From DASQFQ01 sp035633075 (GTDB lineage: Bacteria; Actinomycetota; Thermoleophilia; Solirubrobacterales; Solirubrobacteraceae), in the NCBI GenBank assembly GCA_035633075.1, contig DASQFQ010000072.1:1-7603 (forward strand): 7,603 nucleotides of DNA. The letters run 5' to 3'. The notes beneath the pieces were generated by a model. It was not told the origin of the DNA. It searched no databases and worked only from the letters and a program-made list of their open reading frames with translations. This document shows positions 1-6,357 of the stretch, piece by piece. A program made the position numbers and the translations under genes. Each line of letters opens with the position of its first letter. Position 1 is the stretch's first letter.

Positions 1-276
1 GTGTCGTCGGGGGGGAGGATGGATGTCCGAGGTGTTCGCCAGTCCGAGATCCGGCTGGACACCAACCTCACCGACTACCTGATCCTCGCCATCTACTTCG
101 TCGCGGTCCTGGGCAACGCGATCCCGCTGCTGATGAACGAGTACCTGCCGAACGGCATGCTCGGCGTCGCGGTGGCCGGCCTGGTGGCGGCCTTCATGGC
201 GGGCGTGGCGGCCAATGTGTCGGCGTTCAACACCGTCGTCACCTACGACCTCTGGGAGCCCTACGTCAAAGCCCGG
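1..276 (+). pseudogene. Sodium:solute symporter (SSS family) remnant, internally deleted and 3'-truncated
   Basis: Two separate pieces of an SSS-family Na+/solute symporter sit in one frame. Residues about 17-37 (LDTNLTDYLILAIYF...) look like the N-terminal end and first membrane helix. Residues about 39-90 (AIPLLMNEYLPNG, then AAFMAGVAANVSAFNTV, then TYDLWEPYV) look like a late transmembrane region. SSS proteins are usually 450-550 residues, so roughly 300 residues seem missing at about position 112-117. After about position 270 the frame has no symporter character; it stays open to 570 only as the antisense of galK. The frame opens with GTG at 1 or ATG at 19. An ATG at 23 in another frame, behind GGAGG at 14-18, gives MSEVFAS and would need one added base to join IRLDTN, so a 5' frameshift is possible. 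It may once have been a sugar importer beside galK (inference). It cannot make a working transporter as it stands, and could be an assembly join. Confidence 0.68.
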
Positions 277-277
277 C

Positions 278-1333
278 TCATAGGAGGCGCGCGGCGGGGC
301 CCGGGCCGACCTCGAGCGCGCCCGCGGGGGGCTCGGCGCCCGGGGAGAGGAGCGCGAGCACGTGCCCGCCGAACCCCCCGCCGACCATCCGTGCGCCGGC
401 GGCGCCCGCCGCCTTCAGGCGCCCCACGGTCGCCTCGACCTCGCGGACCGAGGCCTCGTAGTCGTCGCGCAGGCTCGCGTGCGAGCGGTCGAGCAGGCGC
501 CCCACGGCTTCGACGTCGCCACGCTGGAGTGCGCGCACCATCTCCTCGACGCGGCGGTTCTCCGAGCTGACGTGGCGCACGCGGCGCCACAACGGCGCCG
601 GCAGGTCCGGGTCCTCGGGCGCGTCGCGCAGCGTCTCGATCTCCAGCAGCTCACAGGCCCGGGCGCACTCCGCGCGCCGCTCGTTGTAGCCGCCGCTCGC
701 GTGCTCGTGCGAGGCGCCGGAGTCCAGGGTCACGAGCCGCCAGTCTCCGAGCTCCAGCGGGACCGGGTCGACGTCGCCGGAGGCGAAGTCGATCCGCAGC
801 GCGTGGCCCTTGCGGCCGAGGAGGGAGGCGAGCTGGTCGAGCAGACCCGTCTGCGCCCCGACCCACTCGTTCTCCACGCGCGAGCACAGGCGGGCGAGCG
901 CGTGGCGGTCGGGCTCGGGCTCCCCCGCCGCGGCCAGCAGCGCGAGGCAGAGCGCGGCCTCGAGCGCCGCCGAGGAGGACAGGCCCGATCCGGCGGGCAG
1001 GTCGCTGTCGATCGTCAGCTCGACGGGTCTCGGCGAGTGTCCCGCCGCCTGTAGCTCGGCGACCGTGCCGCGCACGAACGCGCGCCAGCCCTCGGCCCGC
1101 CCGGGACGGGCGAGCGGGAAGGCGTCGCGCTCGCCCACATCGAGCGCGTGCGCGACGACCTCGTCGCCGGCGGCCGGCGTGGCGGTGACCGTGACTCCGC
1201 GCTCGATCGCGAACGGCAGCGCGAGGCCGCCGTTGTAATCAGTGTGCTCCCCGATGAGGTTGACGCGGCCGGGGCCACGGGCGGCCACCGAGGCGGCGGC
1301 GGGAGGCTGGCCCGGCGTGGACGACACGTTCAC
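278..1333 (-). CDS. galK: Galactokinase (GHMP kinase family)
   Basis: Cytosolic ATP-dependent kinase that converts galactose to galactose-1-phosphate, the first committed step of the Leloir pathway. From the GTG at 1333 the protein has 351 residues; E. coli GalK has about 382, the difference lying mostly in a short N-terminus and C-terminus. Seen in order: galactokinase signature GRVNLIGEHTDY (22-33); GHMP phosphate-binding loop LPAGSGLSSSAA (112-123); TGLLDQ (162-167), whose D166 matches the catalytic Asp; GYNERRAEC; and the GGGFGG motif near the C-terminus, here MVGGGFGGH where many homologues have MTGGGFGGC. GTG 1333 is chosen because it overlaps the methyltransferase stop as GTGA, a usual sign of translational coupling; GTG 1327 is the alternative. 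No Shine-Dalgarno is visible. The stop lies next to the broken symporter gene. No galT or galE is in the window. Galactokinase is well supported; a related sugar kinase cannot be wholly excluded. Confidence 0.93.
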   Translation of the reverse strand: MNVSSTPGQPPAAASVAARGPGRVNLIGEHTDYNGGLALPFAIERGVTVTATPAAGDEVVAHALDVGERDAFPLARPGRAEGWRAFVRGTVAELQAAGHSPRPVELTIDSDLPAGSGLSSSAALEAALCLALLAAAGEPEPDRHALARLCSRVENEWVGAQTGLLDQLASLLGRKGHALRIDFASGDVDPVPLELGDWRLVTLDSGASHEHASGGYNERRAECARACELLEIETLRDAPEDPDLPAPLWRRVRHVSSENRRVEEMVRALQRGDVEAVGRLLDRSHASLRDDYEASVREVEATVGRLKAAGAAGARMVGGGFGGHVLALLSPGAEPPAGALEVGPGPAARLL

Positions 1334-2139
1334 TCGTTTGGACAGCGCCGGCGCGCGACCGCGATCGCGTCGGCACTCGAGTCCATGAGGACGAAGCGGC
1401 GCCCGAGTCGCACCGCCACCGCGCCGAGCGTGCCCGAGCCGGCGAAGGGATCGAGGCAAGCGTCGCCGGGCCGGGTCGAGGCCTGGACGAAGCGCCGGAT
1501 CAGCCCCTCGGGCTTCTGCGTCGGGTAGCCGGTCTTCTCGCGGCCCGTGGGGGAGACGATCGTGTGCCACATGACGTCGGTGGCGCGCTTGCCGCGAGCG
1601 GCCTTCTCGGCGGTCACCAGGCCGGGCGCCATGTAGGGCTCGCGGTCGACGGCCTCGCCGTCGAAGAAGTACTCGCGCGGGTCGCGCACGTAGACGAGGA
1701 TCGTGTCGTGCTTGGGCGGCCAGCGGCGGCGCGGCTTCCCGCCGTAGTCATACGCCCAGATCAGCTCGTTGAGAAAGCACTCGCGGCCGAAGATCTCGTC
1801 GAGCAGCAGCTTGCAGTAGTGCGCCTCGCGCCAGTCGATGTGGAAGTAGAGCGTTCCCGTCGGGTGCAGCAGCCTGCGCGCCTCCCGCAGCCGCGGCTGC
1901 AGGAAGCCGAGGTAGTCGTCGAAGGCGTCGCGGTAGCTGGACTCCTGCAACAGCCGGGTCGCGTAGCGTCGGCCCCCGAAACCGGTCCGGTCGCCGTCCG
2001 TGCTCGGCACGGTGGCCAGCGTCCGGCGCGTCTGGTCGCGTCCGGTGTTGAACGGGGGGTCCATGTAGACGAGCTGGAAGCTCTCGCCGGGCTCCTCCCG
2101 CATCAGGGCGAGGTTGTCGCCGTGGAGGATGCGCTGCAC
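1330..2139 (-). CDS. Site-specific DNA methyltransferase, beta-class (N6-adenine or N4-cytosine)
   Basis: Transfers a methyl group from S-adenosylmethionine to the exocyclic amino group of A or C in DNA. Seen: catalytic motif IV DPPF (27-30, within YMDPPFNTG); HIDWREAHY and an ELIWAYDYGG segment in the middle; TQKP near the motif X position; then motif I DPFAGSGT (230-237) close to the C-terminus. Motif IV before motif I is the beta-class order. From GTG 2139 it has 269 residues, short for the class, leaving little room for a large target-recognition domain. GTG 2190 would give 286 residues but overlap the divergent priA start. GTG 2139 is preferred because a TAGGCT box lies 7 nt upstream and HGDN falls at the usual N-terminal place. 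No restriction endonuclease is nearby, so it looks like a solitary methyltransferase; the target site cannot be read from the sequence. It shares an operon with galK through a 4-bp overlap. Confidence 0.88.
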   Translation of the reverse strand: MQRILHGDNLALMREEPGESFQLVYMDPPFNTGRDQTRRTLATVPSTDGDRTGFGGRRYATRLLQESSYRDAFDDYLGFLQPRLREARRLLHPTGTLYFHIDWREAHYCKLLLDEIFGRECFLNELIWAYDYGGKPRRRWPPKHDTILVYVRDPREYFFDGEAVDREPYMAPGLVTAEKAARGKRATDVMWHTIVSPTGREKTGYPTQKPEGLIRRFVQASTRPGDACLDPFAGSGTLGAVAVRLGRRFVLMDSSADAIAVARRRCPNE

Positions 2140-2146
2140 GCCGAGC

Positions 2147-2159
2147 AGCCTAATAGCGT
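2147..2159. promoter_or_regulatory. Candidate divergent promoter with overlapping -10 boxes (methyltransferase/priA)
   Basis: The 29-bp gap between the divergent starts holds an AT-rich island (CCTAATAGCGT) in otherwise very GC-rich DNA. On the minus strand it contains TAGGCT (2152-2147), 7 nt before the methyltransferase GTG at 2139. On the plus strand it contains TAGCGT (2154-2159), 9 nt before the priA GTG at 2169. Both fit TANNNT, and the spacing would put transcription starts at or near the start codons, giving leaderless mRNAs. Neither gene has a Shine-Dalgarno. I see no clear -35 in either direction, so this rests on position, composition and recurrence of the box before def. Confidence 0.5.
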
Positions 2160-2168
2160 CATCGGACC

Positions 2169-4223
2169 GTGATCGCGCGCGTCGAGCCACTCACCACCAC
2201 CCGCCGGCTGACGGGGCCGTTCGACTACCTGCTGCCCGACGCGCCGGTGCAGGTGGGCTCGCTGGTGCGCGTGCCCTTCGGCCGCCAGGTGCTCGACGGC
2301 GTCGTTGTGGGCCTGGCCGAGGCGAGCGAGTTGCCGCCGGAGCGGCTGATCGCCCCGCGCGTCGTACGCGAGGACTCCGTCCCAGCCGACCTCGTCGCGC
2401 TCGCGCTCTGGATGGCGGCCGAGTATGCCTCGACGCCCGCTCGCGCCCTCTCGCTCGTGCTGCCGCCGCCGGGTCGGCCGCGCACAAGGTTGTGGGCCCG
2501 GCGGACTCCGGCGGCGCTGGATGGCCAGCGGCTCTCCGAGCGCCAGCGAGCGCTGCTGGCGCGGCTCCCGGGCCCCGCGGGGGAGGATCTGGCCGCGTTG
2601 CGGCGGCTCGAGCGGCGAGCGCTGGTCGAGCTGACCGCGCAGGCACGGCGCCGCTCGCCCTTCACCCGCGCGGTGGCCGACCGCGAGGTCGAGCTCACGG
2701 CCGAGCAGCAGGCGGCGCTCGCGGCCGTCGAGTCCGGCGGCGCCTTCCTGCTCCACGGCGTGACGGGCTCCGGCAAGACGGAGGTCTACCTGCGCGCGGC
2801 GGCCGCGGCGCTGGAGCGCGGGGAGGGCGTGATCGTGCTCGTGCCCGAGATCGCGCTGACGCCGCAGACGGTCTCGCGGTTCCAGGCGCGCTTCGGCGAC
2901 ACCGTGGCCCTGCTGCACTCGGCGCTGGGGGAGGGGGAGCGCTACGACGAGTGGCGGCGCCTGCGCACGGGCGAGGCGCGCATCGCCGTCGGCCCGCGCT
3001 CCGCGGTCTTCGCGCCGGTCGCCGACCTCGGCCTGGTCGTCATCGACGAGGAGCATGACGCCTCCTACAAGCACGAGGGCGACCCCCGCTACGACGCCCG
3101 CCGGGTGGCCGCCGAGCGCGCGCGCCGCGCCGGTGCGCGCCTGGTCGCCGGCTCGGCCACCCCGCGGCCCGAGACCTGGCGGGCGCTGCGCCGGCTGCGG
3201 CTGACCGAGCGCGTCGACGCCCGGCGCCTGCCCCCCGTGCGCATCCTCGACATGCGGGGCGCGCGGCATCCGCTGCACCCCGAGACCCGCTCCGCGCTCG
3301 CCGCGGCGCGCAAGACGATCGTGTTGCTCAACCGGCGCGGTTGGTCGAACTTCCTCACCTGCCGCTCCTGCGGCAAGGCGTGGGAATGCCCGCAGTGCGA
3401 CGTGGCGCTCGTCCTCCACCGTGCGCAGGACGTCCTCGCCTGCCACCACTGCGGACACCGCGAGCCGGTCCCGCAGCGCTGCGACAGCTGCGGATCGCTG
3501 TCGGTGGCCCGCCACGGGGCGGGGACCGAGCGCCTCGAGCACGAGCTGGGCGGCGCCCTCGACGTCCCCGTCTTCCGGCTGGACACCGACACCGCCCAGA
3601 CCAAGGACGCTGTCCCCGAGCTTCTGGCGCGCTTCGACGCGGCGCCCGCCGGGCTGCTGCTGGGGACCCAGATGGTGGCCAAGGGCCATGACTTCCCCGA
3701 CGTCACCCTCGGGGTGGTACTCGACGCCGATTCGACGTTGCGCTTCCCCGACTTCCGCGCCGAGGAGCGGACCTTCGCGCTGATCGCCCAGCTCGCCGGG
3801 CGCGCCGGCCGGGGGTCGCGGGGGGGCCACGTGCTCGTGCAGACGACCTCTCCCGGAGCCCTGGCGATCGAGGCCGCCGCCCGCCACGACACGGATGGCT
3901 TCGTGACCGGCGAGCTCGTCCGCCGGGAGGCGCTGCGCTACCCGCCCTTCGCCGACCTGATCCGCGTGGTCTGCCTGGCCGAGCGGGCGGCGCCCGCACG
4001 GGCCGCCGCCCAGGTCGTGGCCGACGCCGCCGGTGTGGAGGGATCGGAGGTGCTCGGCCCCGCCCCCCTCTTCCGCCTGCGCGGCCGCGAGCGCTTTCAG
4101 GTGGTCGTCAAGGCGACCCGGCGAGTGGCGGCGATCGCGGCCGTGAGGGACGCGGTCGAGCGCGCCGCACGCGACCGCGCTCACCGCCAGGTGGCCTTTT
4201 CCGTCGACGTCGATCCGCAGTGA
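2169..4223 (+). CDS. priA: Primosomal protein N' (replication restart helicase PriA)
   Basis: DNA helicase that recognises stalled or collapsed forks and reloads the replicative helicase. The 684-residue protein is full length (E. coli PriA has 732). In order: N-terminal DNA 3'-end-binding domain (about 1-105, with FDYLLP and RVPFG); winged-helix region (about 115-175); Walker A GVTGSGKT (197-204); Walker B DEEH (293-296); GSATP (328-332); eight zinc-binding cysteines as four CxxC pairs (398/401, 407/410, 425/428, 438/441); motif V GTQMVAKGHDF (from 499); motif VI QLAGRAGRG (541-549); and a C-terminal domain ending in DVDP. The GTG start at 2169 puts ARVEPLTT at the proper N-terminus and lies just after a TAGCGT box with no Shine-Dalgarno. 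PriA of Mycobacterium and related actinobacteria is annotated as lacking helicase motifs; this copy keeps all of them, which suggests a deep-branching actinobacterial or other lineage. It is followed by def and fmt, a common order. Confidence 0.97.
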   Translation: MIARVEPLTTTRRLTGPFDYLLPDAPVQVGSLVRVPFGRQVLDGVVVGLAEASELPPERLIAPRVVREDSVPADLVALALWMAAEYASTPARALSLVLPPPGRPRTRLWARRTPAALDGQRLSERQRALLARLPGPAGEDLAALRRLERRALVELTAQARRRSPFTRAVADREVELTAEQQAALAAVESGGAFLLHGVTGSGKTEVYLRAAAAALERGEGVIVLVPEIALTPQTVSRFQARFGDTVALLHSALGEGERYDEWRRLRTGEARIAVGPRSAVFAPVADLGLVVIDEEHDASYKHEGDPRYDARRVAAERARRAGARLVAGSATPRPETWRALRRLRLTERVDARRLPPVRILDMRGARHPLHPETRSALAAARKTIVLLNRRGWSNFLTCRSCGKAWECPQCDVALVLHRAQDVLACHHCGHREPVPQRCDSCGSLSVARHGAGTERLEHELGGALDVPVFRLDTDTAQTKDAVPELLARFDAAPAGLLLGTQMVAKGHDFPDVTLGVVLDADSTLRFPDFRAEERTFALIAQLAGRAGRGSRGGHVLVQTTSPGALAIEAAARHDTDGFVTGELVRREALRYPPFADLIRVVCLAERAAPARAAAQVVADAAGVEGSEVLGPAPLFRLRGRERFQVVVKATRRVAAIAAVRDAVERAARDRAHRQVAFSVDVDPQ

Positions 4224-4257
4224 CGGCGGCGCGAGCGGCCCGGACCGGTCTCTCACA

Positions 4258-4288
4258 CTGGCAGGGCGGGCGAAACGAGCAGTAGGCT
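4258..4288 (+). promoter_or_regulatory. Candidate def promoter (TAGGCT box)
   Basis: The 75-bp gap between priA and def contains TAGGCT at 4283-4288, 10 nt before the def ATG. It is the same hexamer as the box before the methyltransferase gene. CTGGCA at 4258-4263, 19 nt upstream, matches the -35 consensus TTGACA at four of six bases. No Shine-Dalgarno precedes the ATG, so a leaderless or nearly leaderless def transcript is plausible. The rest of the gap shows only a short GACCGGTC palindrome. Confidence 0.42.
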
Positions 4289-4298
4289 GCGCGCTCGA

Positions 4299-4919
4299 AT
4301 GGCCGGACACGACGATCCGATTCCGCTCCAGGAGGTCACCGAGGACCACGAGGAGACCCGGGATCCCCTCGATCCCGAGACGCGCGCGCGCCGCGAGGCG
4401 GCGCTACGCCTCGTGCGCAAGTTCGGCGACCCCGCGCTCAAGACGCGCGCCCTGCCGGTGGACCGCTTCGACGACCCGCTGCGCGACGAGGTCGAGCGCA
4501 TGGGCCAGCTGATGCACGACTCGTTGGGCATCGGCCTCGCCGCCACCCAGCTCGGGGTCATGCACCGCGTGCTCGTCTACCGGGTCGAGCCCGACGCGCC
4601 GGTAGCGGCGCTCGTGAACCCCGTGCTGGAGTGGGCGGGGAAGGACACCGAGCCGCTCGAGGAGGGGTGCCTCTCGCTGCCGCGGGTGCTCGTGGAGGTC
4701 GAGCGGCCGATCCACATCCGCGTGCGCGCCCGCGACGAGCACGGAGACGAGGTCCTCGTGGAGGCGACGGGCCTGGAGGCGCGCGTCATCCAGCACGAGA
4801 TCGACCACCTCGACGGCGTGCTCATCCTCGACCGCACGTCCAGAGAACAGCGCAAGCAGGCCATGCGGATCCTGAGGGAGGCGGCGGCCGACTCGTCTCC
4901 GCTCGGCCTCAGCGCCTAG
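4299..4919 (+). CDS. def: Peptide deformylase
   Basis: Metalloenzyme that removes the formyl group from the N-terminal methionine of new proteins at the ribosome. All three family motifs are present in the 206-residue protein: GIGLAATQ (77-84), EGCLSLP with metal ligand C124, and QHEIDHLDG with metal ligands H166 and H170 and catalytic E167. The usual N-terminus (KFGDPALK) begins only at residue 41. The first 40 residues are an extra acidic and charged extension (many D, E and R) with no recognisable motif. The ATG at 4299 is still the best start: the next in-frame ATG, at 4500, falls inside the fold, and the TAGGCT box lies 10 nt upstream. It ends in TAG 7 nt before fmt. The pairing with fmt is functional, since Fmt adds the group that Def removes. 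Confidence 0.96.
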   Translation: MAGHDDPIPLQEVTEDHEETRDPLDPETRARREAALRLVRKFGDPALKTRALPVDRFDDPLRDEVERMGQLMHDSLGIGLAATQLGVMHRVLVYRVEPDAPVAALVNPVLEWAGKDTEPLEEGCLSLPRVLVEVERPIHIRVRARDEHGDEVLVEATGLEARVIQHEIDHLDGVLILDRTSREQRKQAMRILREAAADSSPLGLSA

Positions 4920-4926
4920 CGCCCCG

Positions 4927-6315
4927 ATGCGGACGGTCTACCTCGGCACCTCCGACTTCGCCGCCGCGATCCTCGACCGCCTCGCGGCGGGGCCGCATCG
5001 CCCGGCGCTCGTCGTCACCCGGCCCGACCGGCGGCAAGGTCGCGGACAGGTCCTCGCGCCCCCGCCGGTCGCCGAGCGCGCCCGTGCGCTGGGGCTCGAC
5101 GTCATCCAGCCCGAGCACCTGCACGATCCCGAGACGCTCGAGCGGATCGCGGCAACGCGACCCGAGGTCCTCTGCGTCTGCGCCTTCGGCGTGCTGGTCA
5201 AGGAGCCGTTGCTCACGAGCTACGAGCTGCTCAACGTCCACCCGTCGCTGCTTCCGCGCTGGCGCGGGGCGGCGCCGGTCGAGCGGGCGATCATGGCGGG
5301 CGACGCCGAGACGGGCGTCTCGATCATGCGCCTGACCGAGGGGCTGGACGCGGGCCCGGTATGCCTCCGGGAGCGGGAGGCGATCAGCCCCGAGGACGAC
5401 TACGGGAGCCTGTCGCGGCGGCTGGCGGCGCTGGGCGGAGAGCTGCTGGTGCGGGCGCTCGACGAGCGGCCGCCGTTCGCCGAGCAGGACGAGGCCGGCG
5501 TGACCTACGCACACAAGATCGAGCCGCGCGACCGCACGCTCGACGCCACCCGCCCGCCTGAGGAGGTCGAGCGCGTCGTGCGCGCGCTGCGCCCGCACAT
5601 CGGCGCGCGGCTGCCGCTGCCCGACGGCACGTTCCTCGGGGTGCTCGCGGCGCGCGTCGACGGTGACACCCTGGCGCCGGCCGGCGGGCGGGTGCGGACC
5701 GAGGGCGAGCGCCTGCTGCTCGACTGCAACGGCGGAGCGCTCGAGCTGCTGGAGATCCAGCCGCCGGGGGGGCGGCCGATGCGCGCCGCCGACTGGCTGC
5801 GGGGGCGGCCCGACCCCGGGTTGACCGACTACTGGCTCGACCCCCGGCTGCCGGACCGCAGCGTCGAGGAGCTCGTCGAGCTCGCCGTGCGCGAGTGGGA
5901 CTCCTCAATGGAGTGGCCCGCCAACCTCTCGGCGCTGGCGTGGCGAGGCACGCCCGAGGTCCTCGAGGCAGCGCGCGCGCTCGCCAATCGTTCCGACCCG
6001 CGCGCGCGCTCGGCCGCCGCCTACGTCCTCGGCCAGCTCGGGGTGCCCGCGCGCACGCTGCCCGATCAGAGCGCGGCGGCCCTGGAGGAGCTCGCGGCGC
6101 GGGAGGACGACCCGGGCGTGCTCGCGACGATCGCCGGCGCCTTCGGCAACCTCGGGGACCCGTATGGCCTGGAGACCTTGCTCCGATTGCGTCGCCACCC
6201 CGACGCGCGGGTCCGGGACGGTGCGGCGGGGGCGCTCGCCGGCCGCGACGACGAGCGCGTCGAAGACGCGCTGATCGAGCTGTCGGCGGACCGCGATCCC
6301 GGCATCCGCGACTGA
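4927..6315 (+). CDS. fmt: Methionyl-tRNA formyltransferase, reading frame extended by a C-terminal HEAT-repeat domain
   Basis: Fmt uses 10-formyltetrahydrofolate to formylate Met-tRNA(fMet) for translation initiation. Residues 1 to about 298 are a complete Fmt (usual length about 310-315): N-terminal VYLGTSDFA; the formyltransferase core NVHPSLLPRWRGAAP with catalytic N103 and H105 and the matching D141 in LTEGLDAGP; YAHKIEPRDRTLD at the domain linker; and a C-terminal domain ending in EIQPPGGRPM...DWLRGR (277-294). The frame has no stop there and continues for about 160 residues that read as HEAT repeats (about 310-462), giving 462 residues. I know of no such fusion in the Fmt family. One base fewer just before 5822 would end Fmt as RPDPG at a TGA, so the extension may come from a single-base insertion, biological or technical. 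The start follows def by 7 nt with no Shine-Dalgarno, so translation probably depends on def. The Fmt assignment is secure; the fusion as a real protein is not. Confidence 0.88.
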   Translation: MRTVYLGTSDFAAAILDRLAAGPHRPALVVTRPDRRQGRGQVLAPPPVAERARALGLDVIQPEHLHDPETLERIAATRPEVLCVCAFGVLVKEPLLTSYELLNVHPSLLPRWRGAAPVERAIMAGDAETGVSIMRLTEGLDAGPVCLREREAISPEDDYGSLSRRLAALGGELLVRALDERPPFAEQDEAGVTYAHKIEPRDRTLDATRPPEEVERVVRALRPHIGARLPLPDGTFLGVLAARVDGDTLAPAGGRVRTEGERLLLDCNGGALELLEIQPPGGRPMRAADWLRGRPDPGLTDYWLDPRLPDRSVEELVELAVREWDSSMEWPANLSALAWRGTPEVLEAARALANRSDPRARSAAAYVLGQLGVPARTLPDQSAAALEELAAREDDPGVLATIAGAFGNLGDPYGLETLLRLRRHPDARVRDGAAGALAGRDDERVEDALIELSADRDPGIRD

Positions 6316-6357
6316 GCGACCTTCGCCCTGGGGACGCTGTCACCGCGCAACACGCCT
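5821..6357 (+). pseudogene. HEAT-repeat (PBS-lyase type) protein gene, degraded at its 3' end
   Basis: This segment lies in the same frame as fmt but reads as a separate gene for an alpha-solenoid HEAT-repeat protein, a fold that usually binds other proteins. Starting at TTG 5821 it would read MTDYWLDPRLPD, then VEELVELA, then helical pairs such as AAAYVLGQLG, TIAGAFGNLGDP, VRDGAAGALAG and EDALIELS, with a period of about 31-34 residues. At 6313-6315 a TGA interrupts GIRD-stop-ATFALGTLSPRNTP. In related HEAT proteins I expect VRDWATFGLG here, so the TGA stands where TGG (Trp) belongs and the frame carries on sensibly for about 14 codons. After about 6357 no HEAT character is left and the next gene's 3' end begins. 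So the gene appears to have both a nonsense codon and a lost C-terminal half. No partner or pathway can be named. A sequencing error at the TGA is the main alternative. Confidence 0.6.

Noticed and set aside
277..570. Continuation of the symporter frame to a stop at 570
   Set aside because: The residues become an Arg/Pro/Gly-rich run that mirrors galK codons and has no membrane segments; it is not symporter sequence.
362..1054. Plus-strand open frame opposite galK
   Set aside because: Shadow of the galK codons; no recognisable domain, and galK has all GHMP motifs.
1330..2139. Methyltransferase as part of a restriction or phage-defence system
   Set aside because: No endonuclease, specificity subunit or other defence gene lies beside it; the neighbours are galK and priA.
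4243..4250. GACCGGTC palindrome between priA and def as an operator or terminator
   Set aside because: Only 8 bp with no extension of the symmetry and no loop; expected by chance in DNA of this composition.
2103..4349. Very long minus-strand open frame across priA (748 codons)
   Set aside because: It is the antisense of priA. GC-rich codon bias leaves stops rare in the opposite frames; the translation is low complexity with no family motif, while priA shows every helicase motif.
6313..6315. TGA recoded as tryptophan or selenocysteine
   Set aside because: TGA is a normal stop for galK, the methyltransferase and priA here, and the expected residue is Trp rather than Sec or Cys. A nonsense change or base error is simpler.
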